Position numbers and translations under genes: made by a program. Below are positions 34,419-42,885 of a stretch of 64,000 nt of DNA, one piece after another. Position 1 is the first letter of the stretch, and every line of letters starts with the position of its first letter. Source of the stretch: Deltaproteobacteria bacterium. GTDB lineage: Bacteria; Desulfobacterota; DSM-4660; Desulfatiglandales; Desulfatiglandaceae. Location: positions 26,436 to 90,435 of the forward strand of contig JAFDIS010000002.1 in the NCBI GenBank assembly GCA_019307945.1, in the 5' to 3' direction. Under the pieces are notes generated by a model. That model was not told where the DNA came from, ran no database searches, and was given only the letters and a program-made list of their open reading frames with translations.

Positions 34419-35042
34419 GTGAATCATATGGAAAAGACGGCTTCGAATCCCTCGGACGAACAACTGGTGGCCTCTTTCAGGGAAGGCTCCGCAGAGGCCA
34501 TGGAGATCATCGTGGAGCGATACGGGAACCGCATCCTTCGTTTCGGGCTCAAGATGTGCGGGCATCTCCAGGACGCCGAAGACATCAGCCAGGAAACCTT
34601 CCTGAGCGCCTTTCGATACCTGGATTCGTTCCGGGGAGAGACCCGGCTAATCAACTGGTTGTTCAAGATCGCCTCCCGCGCCTGCATGAGGAAGCGGCGG
34701 AAAAAGAAGGATGAACCCGACCGAGAGATCTCCCTTGACGCGTGGCTGCCCGAACGGCCTGGAGATGAAGGGCGGTCCTACCAGATCCCCGACCCTGATG
34801 CCGGTCCGGATGCGCATCTCGACCGCAAGGAAATGAAAAAGGTGATCGGCGAGGCCATGCGGCAACTTCCGCCCCATTATCGGATAGTCTTGAACCTTCG
34901 GGACGTGGAAGGCTTCAGCACCCGCGAGACGGCGGACATCCTGGAGATTTCAGAACAAGCGATCAAGACGAGACTTCATCGTGCCCGGCTTTTCATGCGT
35001 GAGAAGATTTCCGAATATTTCGAAGAGGAGGCATACGGATGA
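34419..35042 (+). CDS. RNA polymerase ECF-type sigma factor
   Basis: A 207-residue sigma-70 family factor of the ECF class. Region 2 is seen as ILRFGLKMCGHLQDAEDISQETFLSAFRYLDSFRGE, region 4 as MRQLPPHYRIVLNLRDVEGFSTRETADILEISEQAIKTRLHRAR. GTG 34419 is preferred over ATG 34428 because AAGGGG lies eight bases before it; an ATG at 34401 is out of good spacing. The stop overlaps the anti-sigma gene (ATGA). Such factors direct transcription of a small regulon, probably including the redox genes downstream. Confidence 0.9.
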   Translation: MNHMEKTASNPSDEQLVASFREGSAEAMEIIVERYGNRILRFGLKMCGHLQDAEDISQETFLSAFRYLDSFRGETRLINWLFKIASRACMRKRRKKKDEPDREISLDAWLPERPGDEGRSYQIPDPDAGPDAHLDRKEMKKVIGEAMRQLPPHYRIVLNLRDVEGFSTRETADILEISEQAIKTRLHRARLFMREKISEYFEEEAYG

Positions 35043-35275
35043 ACTCTGAGTGCAGGACCTATTTCGAACGCATCTCCGAATTCCTGGATGGAGAGCTGGA
35101 CCGGGACCTGTGCGCCAAGATCGAGTCCCACCTTCAGGATTGTCCGGAGTGCCGGGAGTGCCTGGAAAGCCTCAGGCGTACCATCGAACTGTGCCGGCGC
35201 ATGGCGGAAGAGGAGATCGATCCGGGGGTCCTGGCACGGCTTAAACGCGCAGTCCTGGAGGCGCTCAATCACTGA
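35039..35275 (+). CDS. Zinc-finger anti-sigma factor
   Basis: A 78-residue putative zf-HC2 protein. The zinc motif is IESHLQDCPECRECL (H-x3-C-x2-C), with another Cys near residue 5 (NSECRTYFERISEFLDGEL). There is no membrane segment, so it is a soluble, possibly redox-sensing ZAS-type anti-sigma factor. The four-base overlap with the sigma gene is the usual arrangement. Confidence 0.85.
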   Translation: MNSECRTYFERISEFLDGELDRDLCAKIESHLQDCPECRECLESLRRTIELCRRMAEEEIDPGVLARLKRAVLEALNH

Positions 35276-35454
35276 AACACGGCTTCCCAAAAAGACTCCT
35301 CCTCCCGGCAGCGCGTTGAGAAATCCAAGAAACACAGTGGGTTTTCAACACCCGGGCGGCGGATTCCAACGCCCTTCCCCCCGGAGAACCCTGTAACCTT
35401 TCGTCTCCCTGTGACTCTATGCATACCAATGATATCGAAAGGAGACCCTGTTAC

Positions 35455-36432
35455 ATGGATCATAAGATTTCTAGAAGAGGCTTCCTGAAAGGTTCCCTGG
35501 CCGCCGTGGGCGCCGCAGGGGCGGCGGCCTTGCCCTTGCCATCCGTGGCGCGTGGCGAAGCGCAGGGGGAACTGGCCACGCTCATCGACATCCGCAAGTG
35601 CATCGGGTGTGAGGCCTGCGTGGAGGCCTGCAAGGAGGTAAACGAGCACAAATTTCCACGACCCAAGAAGCCCTTCCCCACCATGTATCCATCCAGGGTC
35701 AAGGTATCGGACTGGTCCGACAAGCAGGATGTGACCGACCGCCTCACCCCCTACAATTGGCTCTTTATCCAGGAAGCCACGGTGAAGGTCAAAGGCGAGG
35801 AAGAGACGCTGACCTTTCCCCGCCGGTGCATGCACTGCCAGAATCCGCCGTGCGCGGACTTGTGTCCATGGGGTGCGGCGCGGAAGCTCAAAAACGGGAT
35901 CACTCGCATCGACAGTGATATCTGCCTCGGCGGGTCCAAGTGCCGGGCGGTTTGTCCCTGGCACATCCCGCAGCGCCAGACGGGGGTGGGGCTGTACCTG
36001 GACCTGCTTCCCTCCCTTGCGGGAAACGGCGTGATGTACAAGTGTGACCGGTGCTACGACAGGATAGAGAAAGGCGCGTTGCCCGCCTGCATCGACGTTT
36101 GCCCGGAAAAGGTCCAGAAGATCGGCCCGAGGGCGCAGATCGTCCGTGAGGCCCACGAGATAGCGAAACAGATCAACGGCTATATCTACGGTGAAAAGGA
36201 AAACGGGGGGACCAATACCATCTACGTATCCCCCGTGCCCTTCGAGGAACTGAACCGGGCCGTGGAAAAGGGTCCGGGGAAACCCGGACTGGATCCCGTG
36301 AAGAACTCCATGGCCCATGCGGACAACCTCGCCAAGGCCATGGTCATCGCGCCCGTTGCAGGGGTCGCCGCCGCGGTGGGCAAGTTTTACAAGACCATGA
36401 AAGGAATTTCCGGGGAGGAGGCAGGAAAATGA
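35455..36432 (+). CDS. Tat-exported four-cluster ferredoxin-type oxidoreductase subunit
   Basis: A 325-residue protein with a twin-arginine signal (ISRRGFLKGSLAAVGAAGAAAL) and four [4Fe-4S] motifs of the FdnH/HybA/DmsB class: CIGCEACVEAC; CMHCQNPPCADLC; CLGGSKCRAVC; CDRCYDRIEKG with CIDVC. A C-terminal hydrophobic stretch (about 300-315) may anchor it. It would relay electrons on the periplasmic side. ATG 35455 has GAAAGGAGA nine bases before and begins with the Tat signal. It overlaps the cytochrome gene by four bases. A catalytic subunit (formate dehydrogenase, hydrogenase) is not adjacent, so its partner is unknown. Confidence 0.87.
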   Translation: MDHKISRRGFLKGSLAAVGAAGAAALPLPSVARGEAQGELATLIDIRKCIGCEACVEACKEVNEHKFPRPKKPFPTMYPSRVKVSDWSDKQDVTDRLTPYNWLFIQEATVKVKGEEETLTFPRRCMHCQNPPCADLCPWGAARKLKNGITRIDSDICLGGSKCRAVCPWHIPQRQTGVGLYLDLLPSLAGNGVMYKCDRCYDRIEKGALPACIDVCPEKVQKIGPRAQIVREAHEIAKQINGYIYGEKENGGTNTIYVSPVPFEELNRAVEKGPGKPGLDPVKNSMAHADNLAKAMVIAPVAGVAAAVGKFYKTMKGISGEEAGK

Positions 36433-36911
36433 GGCGGACCGAGACACGCGGAAAAACCAAGGATGGCCGGGCGTTGCCCTGGCTCTGGGGAATCCTTCTG
36501 GGAGTGATGGCCTTTTCCGGATTCGGCCAGCTTCCCATTTTCAAGCGGTATTATATCTCCGACATCCCCGGACTGGCCTGGTCGGCTGATTTCTACCTCA
36601 CCCACCGGATCCATTACGTGGGAGCCATCGTGTTGTTGGCGCTTGCGGGTTACGTGGCTTTCGACTACCTTCTGGGAAACCGGAGGCACGTGCGTCTTAC
36701 GGGGAGCGGGTTCGTCAGGCTCTGCCTTCTTGCGGGCATCGTGATCACGGGGGTCTTCAGGGTGCTCAAGAATCTGCCGGACGTGGTCTTTTCACCAGGG
36801 TTCACTCTAGTGGTGGACATTTCCCACCTGGGGTTCATGATGGCCTACCTTTTCGCGGCACTGGCCTTCCTGATCATGGGAAGGGGCTGGGTGGAACAAA
36901 AGAGCTTTTGA
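36429..36911 (+). CDS. Membrane cytochrome b-like subunit
   Basis: A 160-residue protein with four hydrophobic segments (about 17-35, 60-80, 97-113, 132-152). His residues at THRIH (segment 2) and DISHLGF (segment 4) are placed like haem b ligands in cytochrome b561/FdnI-type subunits. It overlaps the ferredoxin gene by four bases and would take electrons from it to the quinone pool, or the reverse. No quinol-site motif can be assigned with confidence. Confidence 0.72.
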   Translation: MRRTETRGKTKDGRALPWLWGILLGVMAFSGFGQLPIFKRYYISDIPGLAWSADFYLTHRIHYVGAIVLLALAGYVAFDYLLGNRRHVRLTGSGFVRLCLLAGIVITGVFRVLKNLPDVVFSPGFTLVVDISHLGFMMAYLFAALAFLIMGRGWVEQKSF

Positions 36912-36923
36912 GGATCAAGATCG

Positions 36924-37142
36924 ATGAAATGCAGAAACCACCCGGATCGGGATGCCCGGGTCCAGTGCCAGAAGATGAGCATCGGGTATTGTCAGGAGTG
37001 TCTTGACAACTGCGAGGCCTGCACCGACCCCTGCGGCTATTGCCAATTTCGATCCCAGTGCATCATCTGGGAACTTTGCCGCAAGAGCGAAAAGCGGTAT
37101 CGCCTCGAGCGCGGGGCCAAGGGAATCGCAGAGGAGGATTGA
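36924..37142 (+). CDS. Small Cys-rich protein (B-box-like)
   Basis: A 72-residue protein with 11 Cys and one His: MKCRNHPDRDARVQCQKMSIGYCQECLDNC, then CTDPCGYCQFRSQC and CRKSEKRYRLE. The first part (C-x2-H-x8-C-x7-C-x2-C) looks like a B-box-type zinc finger. I recall similar small proteins as conserved in deltaproteobacteria with no assigned function. It is 12 bases after the cytochrome gene, so it belongs to the same unit as the ferredoxin and may be a metal- or redox-binding accessory. Confidence 0.7.
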   Translation: MKCRNHPDRDARVQCQKMSIGYCQECLDNCEACTDPCGYCQFRSQCIIWELCRKSEKRYRLERGAKGIAEED

Positions 37143-37174
37143 AAGGGCGGAGACCCGGGGGCGCCAATCATGCG

Positions 37175-38701
37175 TCATGCGTCGCGTATTCCATACTTGG
37201 TAAGCATGCGCGAAAGGTAGGTCCTCTGGATGCCCATGAGTCTTGCGGCGTGGCTCCGGTTCCCTCCGGTGTGGCGCAGGTTGAGCCGGATGAAATCCTT
37301 CTTGAAATTGTCCACCGCTTCCTTGAGCGTGAGGCCCACCTCCGACCCGGCACGGGCCAACCCTTCCACGGCGATGGGGAGGTCTTCGGGCCGGATCTCG
37401 ATCCCGTTTCCCATTACCACCGCTCGTTCCACCGCGTTGGCCAGCTCGCGGACATTACCGGGCCAATCGTAACGCTTCATCCTGCGCATGGCTTCGGGGG
37501 ATATCTTCATGCCATGCAGGCCCCGCTCCTTCTGGAACCGTTCCAGAAAATAGTGTGCCAGGAGGGGAATGTCCTCCTTCCTCTCCCGCAAGGCGGGCAT
37601 ATGAATCTGCACCACGTTAAGGCGGTAGAAAAGATCCTCGCGAAAACGGCCTTCAGATACCTCCTTTGCGATGTCCCGGTTCGTGGCGGACAGGAAGCGC
37701 ACATCCACCTTTATCGGGGTGGTGCCGCCCACCCGATAGAACATTCCTTCCTGTATGACGCGCAGGAGTTTGGCCTGCATGCCCGGGGTCATTTCGCCGA
37801 TTTCGTCCAAGAACAGGGTGCCCCCGTCGGCCAGTTCCACTTTGCCGATCTTGCGTGACGTGGCTCCAGTGAAGGCTCCTCTTTCGTACCCGAAAAGCTC
37901 GGCTTCCAGCAGTGTTTCCGGGAGCGCCGCACAGTTGAGAACGATCATGGGTTGGTTTTTTCTGGGCCCTGCGCGATGAATGAGCCTGGCCAGCAGCTCC
38001 TTGCCCGTCCCGCTCTCTCCCTGGATCAGCGTGGTGGTCTTTGAATTGGCCACCTTCAGGGCATCGGAGATCACCTTCCGGAGCCCGGCGCTTTCACCTA
38101 TGATCCGGTAGCGGTCCTGGAGTTCCTGCTTCAGGTCCTCGTTTTCCCGCTTGAAGCGGTCTATCTTGCGGGCGTTGGAGATGGCCATGGATGCCAGGTC
38201 CGCGAAGACCGTGAGCAGTTTCATGTCTTCCCGGCCGATGGGACTTCCGTCCTCTTTGTCTATGATTTCCACGACTCCGATGGTTTCATCCTCCACGCGC
38301 ATGGGGACGCACGCGATGGATCGTGTCTGAAACCCGGTGGACTCACTGATTTTTTTGTACCATCTTGCATCCTTGGTAACATCGGGAATGAGGAGAGGCT
38401 CCCCCTTCTGTGCCACATAGCCCGCGATACCCTGCCCGAGGTTCACCTCGAAGCGGCGCACTTCGTCCCCCTTTTCACCTGTGGCGACCTTGAAGCGGAG
38501 TTTCCCGGACTTTCGGTCCAGCAGCAGCAGGGAACTGGCCTTGGCACGCATCATGCGCGTGGCGGTCTCGATTATCAACTCCAGGAGCTGATCCAGGTCA
38601 AGGACCGAGGAAACCCAATGGGAGATCTCCCGCAACCGATCAATGGTGGAATCGGAAAGCGGCGCGGCTTGTTCCATCCTGTAGAGGTTTCCTGCATGCA
38701 T
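37175..38701 (-). CDS. Sigma-54-dependent transcriptional regulator with GAF domain
   Basis: A 508-residue NtrC-family activator. A GAF sensor occupies about 35-180 (LLDRKSGKLRFKVATGE, LGQGIAGYVAQKGEPLLIPDV). The AAA+ domain follows with GESGTGKE (Walker A), the sigma-54-contacting GAFTGA loop, GGTLFLDEIGEMT (Walker B) and the arginine-finger region REDLFYRLNVV. A Fis-type helix-turn-helix ends the protein (GGNRSHAARLMGIQRTYLSRML). There is no receiver domain, so the signal is probably a small molecule bound by GAF. A sigma-54 promoter lies 157 bases away, facing the motB-like genes. Confidence 0.92.
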   Translation of the reverse strand: MHAGNLYRMEQAAPLSDSTIDRLREISHWVSSVLDLDQLLELIIETATRMMRAKASSLLLLDRKSGKLRFKVATGEKGDEVRRFEVNLGQGIAGYVAQKGEPLLIPDVTKDARWYKKISESTGFQTRSIACVPMRVEDETIGVVEIIDKEDGSPIGREDMKLLTVFADLASMAISNARKIDRFKRENEDLKQELQDRYRIIGESAGLRKVISDALKVANSKTTTLIQGESGTGKELLARLIHRAGPRKNQPMIVLNCAALPETLLEAELFGYERGAFTGATSRKIGKVELADGGTLFLDEIGEMTPGMQAKLLRVIQEGMFYRVGGTTPIKVDVRFLSATNRDIAKEVSEGRFREDLFYRLNVVQIHMPALRERKEDIPLLAHYFLERFQKERGLHGMKISPEAMRRMKRYDWPGNVRELANAVERAVVMGNGIEIRPEDLPIAVEGLARAGSEVGLTLKEAVDNFKKDFIRLNLRHTGGNRSHAARLMGIQRTYLSRMLTKYGIRDA

Positions 38702-38857
38702 CAGCCTGCCTCCTGTAGGGTGTATACTTTTTTATCGGCACGCATCTCCCAAAGGTTGAGGTGTATCTTTCAGGAGACTCCCGCGCAACCCAACGCCACC
38801 GGCCGCAGTCTTCGGGGACTTGAGGAAAAGATTAGGTGGCCCAACAAGCCCTGGCGC

Positions 38858-38873
38858 TGGCACGCAGCTTGCT
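38858..38873 (+). promoter_or_regulatory. Sigma-54 promoter
   Basis: TGGCACGCAGCTTGCT matches the -24/-12 consensus TGGCACG-N4-TTGCW with correct spacing. It lies between the divergent sigma-54 activator gene and the motB-like genes at 39095, giving a leader of about 210 bases in which no gene is convincing. Two GGTGTAT direct repeats (about 38718 and 38760) upstream could be activator sites, though this is weak. Confidence 0.75.
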
Positions 38874-39094
38874 ACCTTACTTATGCAAGGCGAGGAAGCG
38901 CTGCCTCTTGACGAGAGTTTTGGGCCGATGCGCCGCTCGCCATTAAACTCGTTTAAAAACAAACAAATTCAGATGGTTGCGATGAAAAACCAGGCCTTTT
39001 TCGAGTGCCGAAATCCGTCAAAAGCCGGTTGATTAATTGACGCTGCCCGACAATATTTCGTCGGAGGGCGGTACCGCGGGGTGAGCGGCCCTTC

Positions 39095-39886
39095 ATGGCA
39101 AAAAAACAAAAAGAAGAGGTTCAACAGAATACCAATGCGTGGATTACCACGTATACGGACCTCATGACACTCCTGTTGACCTTTTTCGTCCTCCTCCTGA
39201 GCATTTCCACCATCGACGACCGCCGAAAGCGGGAGGCCCTCAACTCGCTGGTAGGCGCATTCGGTTTCAAACCCGCCGCCCAGGCCGTACTGGGAGAGGA
39301 GAAGGGAACGAACATCACCATGGGATCCGCCCCCATGACCAAAGAGGACGTGAATTTTTCACAGCTTCAGAACCTGGTCTTCAAAAACGGCCTGGAAGGT
39401 GATGTGAAGGTAAGCAAGTCAAAGGATCGCCTTGTGATCACCTTGAGCGATCGGGTCCTTTTTCCCTATGGATCGAGCGGGATCGAATCGCGATTTTCGG
39501 GGTTCCTGCTGGGGATCGCCCAGGTGCTGAAGAACGGGCCGAGCCTGGTGGAACTGCGGGGTTTTGCGGATCCGTCGGAGACCTTTGAAGATGAAGATCC
39601 GTTCAGAAAAGGCATGCTGCTTTCCGCCGAGAGATCCATGGCCGTCCTGCGTTTTTTCAAGGATCGCGGAAAAATTCCCGTGGACCGTCTGGTGGCGCAC
39701 GGCTTCGGAACGCCGCGAAAGGCCGGGGCATTGCGGGAAAAGGCCCGGTTCAACCGGCAGGTGGAGATAATTTGCGATTTTAGGACCAGGCTCCCCTACC
39801 ATCTCAGGAAAAAGGTCTGGACGCGGGAGTTTTCACTGGATTTCAAGGGATTTCTCTTCAAGCTGACAGGGGAAAAGGATGAGTGA
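39095..39886 (+). CDS. MotB-like stator protein 1 (OmpA/MotB domain)
   Basis: A 263-residue inner-membrane protein. The single membrane segment is preceded by the conserved TYTDLMTLLLTFFVLLLS; the Asp in TDLMT corresponds to the proton/sodium-carrying Asp of MotB. The C-terminal peptidoglycan-binding region is a divergent OmpA domain (FPYGSSGIESRFSGFLLGIAQVL; LVELRGFADPSE; LVAHGFGTPRKAG): the usual NxRRVE end is changed to FNRQVEII. It overlaps the second motB-like gene by eight bases. No motA is adjacent. It may act in a flagellar or other proton-driven machine. Confidence 0.82.
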   Translation: MAKKQKEEVQQNTNAWITTYTDLMTLLLTFFVLLLSISTIDDRRKREALNSLVGAFGFKPAAQAVLGEEKGTNITMGSAPMTKEDVNFSQLQNLVFKNGLEGDVKVSKSKDRLVITLSDRVLFPYGSSGIESRFSGFLLGIAQVLKNGPSLVELRGFADPSETFEDEDPFRKGMLLSAERSMAVLRFFKDRGKIPVDRLVAHGFGTPRKAGALREKARFNRQVEIICDFRTRLPYHLRKKVWTREFSLDFKGFLFKLTGEKDE

Positions 39887-40622
39887 GAAGAAAAACCGGA
39901 AGAAGAATTCCGATGGGGGAACGGATTCCAACTCCTGGATGGTGACCTTTTCGGACCTTTCCACCCTCCTGTTGACTTTCTTCGTGCTCCTCCTGTCCAT
40001 GGCGTCCATGGATGATTTGACCCTGAAAAGCCTCTTTCATACCTTCACCAGCAGTTGCGGGGTCATGACCTTCAAGGAGATGGGGGAGATCTATCGTCCC
40101 AAGGAGACCCTGATCGACGGTCTCTACGACCGGCTTCGGGATTCCCTGGTGGTGAAAAAGGAGGAACAGTCCGACATAACTGCAGAGGATGGTGTGCTGG
40201 AGTTGAGGCTCAAGGATGCCAGCGGTGCAGTGGTCATTCAGGACCTGGAAGACGGTTTCAAGATCGTCTTCGGTCAGGAAGTGCTCTTCGAGTCCGGGAG
40301 CGCGCAGATCAAACCGCAGATGCTCCCTGTCCTCGAGCGGGTGGGCAAATTCATGAGGACGGCCAGGTACCAGGTCTACGTGGACGGGCACACGGACAAC
40401 GTCCCGATCCGATCCCGCGCATTCGCTTCGAACGAGGCCCTTTCCCTGGCCCGGGCCTATGGAATCATCCGCTATTTCGTGAAAGAGGAGAAGGTATCGG
40501 CCCGCTACCTTGCGCTGGGCGGCTACGGGGCCATGAAGCCGGTGGCCTCCAACGACCAACCCTCCGGACGTGCAAAGAATCGCAGGGTGGAACTGATTTT
40601 CAAAAACCAGACCTATTTTTGA
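39879..40622 (+). CDS. MotB-like stator protein 2 (OmpA/MotB domain)
   Basis: A 247-residue paralogue of the gene before it. The membrane helix is SNSWMVTFSDLSTLLLTFFVLLLS with the ion-carrying Asp in FSDLS. The OmpA domain is well conserved: FESGSAQIKPQMLPVLERV, VDGHTDNVPI and GRAKNRRVELIF. Tandem MotB-type proteins without a MotA partner suggest a heteromeric stator whose motor subunit is encoded elsewhere. It lies under the sigma-54 promoter at 38858. Confidence 0.87.
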   Translation: MSEKKNRKKNSDGGTDSNSWMVTFSDLSTLLLTFFVLLLSMASMDDLTLKSLFHTFTSSCGVMTFKEMGEIYRPKETLIDGLYDRLRDSLVVKKEEQSDITAEDGVLELRLKDASGAVVIQDLEDGFKIVFGQEVLFESGSAQIKPQMLPVLERVGKFMRTARYQVYVDGHTDNVPIRSRAFASNEALSLARAYGIIRYFVKEEKVSARYLALGGYGAMKPVASNDQPSGRAKNRRVELIFKNQTYF

Positions 40623-40656
40623 CGGCGCCTCCCCGAAGGATAAGGGGCCTCGCCCC

Positions 40657-41964
40657 TCATTTCGCACGAAATTTGAGCCTGATGGGCGTATGTTCCAGCC
40701 CCAGGACCTCCCTGAGCCGGTTGGTCAAGAATCGCCTGTAGGAAAAGTGGACGGCGTCGGGCCGGTTGACGAAAATCACGAAGGTGGGTGGTTTTGTGCC
40801 CGCCTGCGTCGCATAAAAGAACTTGAGTCTCCCCCTGCCCACCCGGGGCGGTGGATGTCTATCGATCATTTCGCGAACGGCCCGGTTCACCCTGCCCGTG
40901 CCCGCCCGCGTTGTGAATTGCTCGTAGACCAGGTCCACCTGTTTCAAGACCGATGTGACTTTCTCCCCGGTCAGGGCCGATATTCGTACCCGCGGTGCAA
41001 AGGATAGGAACTTGAGCTTTCGCTCCATTTCCATTTCCAGGCGCTGAATCGCGGAGCGATCCCCTTTCACCAAATCCCATTTGTTCACCGCCAGGACCAC
41101 GCCCCTGCCTTCCTCGAAGGCGTAACCGCAAATGCGAGCGTCCTGGTCGGTTACGCCGCGGCCCGCGTCCAGGATGACCACTGCGACGTGGCACCGCTTT
41201 AGGCTCCGGAGGGCCTTTATCACGGAAAAGCGTTCGATCTTCTCCTTCACACGTGCCTTTCTCCGAATTCCCGCCGTATCGATGAGCAGGTATCCCTTCC
41301 CCTCCCACTGGAACGGCGTATCCACGGCATCCCGCGTGGTGCCTGGTAGTTCACTCACGAGAAGCCTTTCGAGCCCCAACAATCGGTTGATCAGAGAGGA
41401 TTTACCCGTGTTGGGCCTTCCCATCACGGCGACGCGGATGCGGTCCTCTCTGCCTTCTTCGGAGACGCCGGGCGGCAGGGCCTCAGTCAGGTCGGACAGA
41501 AAGGTCCCGACGCCGTAACCGTGGGCCGCGGACAGTGAGTAGAGGTTTTCCAGGCCCAGTTTGTAGAACTCCATGGAGAGGTGTTCCAGTTCCGGGCCGT
41601 CGATCTTGTTCACGGCAAGAAAGACCTTTTTCTGCCTGCACCGCAAAAGGCCCGCCATCTCCTCGTCGCCCGGCATGACCCCCTGGCGACCGTCCACCAT
41701 GAAAACCACCAGGTCGGCCTCGTCCAGGGCCTTTGATACCTGCTCGCGCACCATGGCGAGCAGCGGGTCCTGTCCCAGGTCCTCGAATCCGCCCGTGTCC
41801 ACCAGTGTGAAGCGCCGATCGCCGTGCCGGACTTCCACGTAGAGGCGGTCGCGGGTCACGCCGGGCCGGTCGTCCACCAGGGCGTCCCTGCTGCGTGCGA
41901 GGCGGTTGAAGAGGGTGGACTTTCCCACATTGGGGCGTCCTACGATGGCGACGATCGGCGTCAT
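40657..41964 (-). CDS. der: Ribosome-assembly GTPase Der (EngA)
   Basis: About 435 residues with two consecutive GTPase domains and a C-terminal KH-like domain, needed for 50S assembly. Domain 1 has GRPNVGKSTLFNRLA and DTGGFED; domain 2 has GRPNTGKSSLINRLLG, DTAGIRRKARV and NKWDLVKG. The KH-like end includes KFFYATQAGTKPPTFVIFVN. ATG 41964 is chosen since the GTPase domain begins there (TPIVAIVGRPNVGKS); an ATG at 41976 is also possible, and neither has a good ribosome site. Confidence 0.94.
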   Translation of the reverse strand: MTPIVAIVGRPNVGKSTLFNRLARSRDALVDDRPGVTRDRLYVEVRHGDRRFTLVDTGGFEDLGQDPLLAMVREQVSKALDEADLVVFMVDGRQGVMPGDEEMAGLLRCRQKKVFLAVNKIDGPELEHLSMEFYKLGLENLYSLSAAHGYGVGTFLSDLTEALPPGVSEEGREDRIRVAVMGRPNTGKSSLINRLLGLERLLVSELPGTTRDAVDTPFQWEGKGYLLIDTAGIRRKARVKEKIERFSVIKALRSLKRCHVAVVILDAGRGVTDQDARICGYAFEEGRGVVLAVNKWDLVKGDRSAIQRLEMEMERKLKFLSFAPRVRISALTGEKVTSVLKQVDLVYEQFTTRAGTGRVNRAVREMIDRHPPPRVGRGRLKFFYATQAGTKPPTFVIFVNRPDAVHFSYRRFLTNRLREVLGLEHTPIRLKFRAK

Positions 41965-42158
41965 GGAAAGACCCATGGAATCACGCTATGTTAGGCAACA
42001 TTCGCTGGAAACGAGGCCCTTGATCAAGTTTTGGCGCGGCGGCGTCGGCCTAAAGGGTCCCGCAAGGACCCAGTGGCCCCCGGGCGCGCTGGATCAAACC
42101 GCGGGGCTCACACGCGGCCGTGCCCGGCGTCCGTAAATGTTTGGAGTGGGATCGAAAT

Positions 42159-42536
42159 TCAGCAGGGATGCGGCAAATTGTCCTGGACGATCCGGGCAAG
42201 TTGCCACAATCTAAGCGGTTTTTGAAGTAGCGTCAAGGCGATGCCTTCCTCCATGATCCTGCGGGCGCGCGCGTCCTGGGCGTTCCCTGTCAGGACCAGG
42301 ATCCTGGCATCAGGGTCGAATGCTTTGATTTCCTTGGATGATTGGTACCCGTCCATGATGGGCATGTTCACATCCATGATGACCAGGTCCGGCAGGAAAT
42401 TCTTGTAGAGCTCCACACCCTCACGACCGTTGGAGGCCCTGCGGACCGTGTAGCCCCCTTCCATTTCAAGTCCTTCCTGGATCAATTGGGTGATCGGTTG
42501 TTCGTCATCCACCACCAGGATTTTTTGAAGACTCAT
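42159..42536 (-). CDS. Receiver-domain response regulator (CheY-like)
   Basis: A 125-residue stand-alone receiver. The acidic pocket is VVDDE (Asp10, Asp11), the phosphoacceptor is Asp55 in DLVIMDVNMP, Thr is in LVLTGN and Lys in LLQKPL. There is no output domain, so it acts by protein contact. ATG 42536 has GGGGAGGAAA upstream; the longer frame is not supported. No kinase is adjacent. The promoter is at 42663-42691. Confidence 0.88.
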   Translation of the reverse strand: MSLQKILVVDDEQPITQLIQEGLEMEGGYTVRRASNGREGVELYKNFLPDLVIMDVNMPIMDGYQSSKEIKAFDPDARILVLTGNAQDARARRIMEEGIALTLLQKPLRLWQLARIVQDNLPHPC

Positions 42537-42662
42537 GCCCGTTTCCTCCCCTGCGGGCCCGCAGCCTGTGGATCCCTCCCTAGCCGACAGGGCAACATGC
42601 CCCGCCGACCGTCCTTCGGGCGGGTCGGCCAAGCGCTCGGAACATCCAGTAACCGTGTTTCG

Positions 42663-42691
42663 ACTATAGGGGTTTGTCACCAAATTGTCAA
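42663..42691 (-). promoter_or_regulatory. Promoter of the response regulator gene
   Basis: On the minus strand TTGACA, 17-base spacer, TATAGT: one mismatch to consensus. The leader before the gene is about 120 bases. Confidence 0.7.
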
Positions 42692-42701
42692 CAAAAAATA
42701 T

Positions 42702-42746
42702 CAACATGTAGTATTCACATTTTTTATGGAACAACATGTAGTGTTG
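42702..42746. repeat. Two direct repeats, possible regulator sites
   Basis: CAACATGTAGT occurs at 42702-42712 and 42732-42742, 30 bp (about three helical turns) apart. The second copy is also an inverted repeat, CAACA-TGTAG-TGTTG. They lie just upstream of the response regulator promoter and upstream of pyrG. Possibly operator sites for an unknown regulator. Confidence 0.5.
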
Positions 42747-42813
42747 AGCTCTTTGATTCGGCCCTGGGACTCAAGGGAGGGGCAAAGGGCTTCCCCGTTC
42801 GGGATTTTATGGC

Positions 42814-42842
42814 TTGACTAACCCCCGAAAGGGGGGTACGTA
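42814..42842 (+). promoter_or_regulatory. Probable pyrG promoter with palindromic spacer
   Basis: TTGACT (42814-42819), 17-base spacer, TACGTA (42837-42842). The spacer contains the inverted repeat CCCCC-GAAA-GGGGG (42822-42835), which could be an operator or merely composition. Confidence 0.45.
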
Positions 42843-42885
42843 ATTTCAAACCCACAACCTCCAAAAAAACCAAGAAGATCCCTCT

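Noticed and set aside
35269..36447. 392-residue minus-strand frame
   Set aside because: It lies fully antisense to the ferredoxin gene, whose Cys motifs and Tat signal leave no doubt about the coding strand.
42814..42842. CTP-sensing initiation control of pyrG
   Set aside because: The known mechanism needs a GGGC-type start and a leader terminator, and no terminator lies between this promoter and pyrG.
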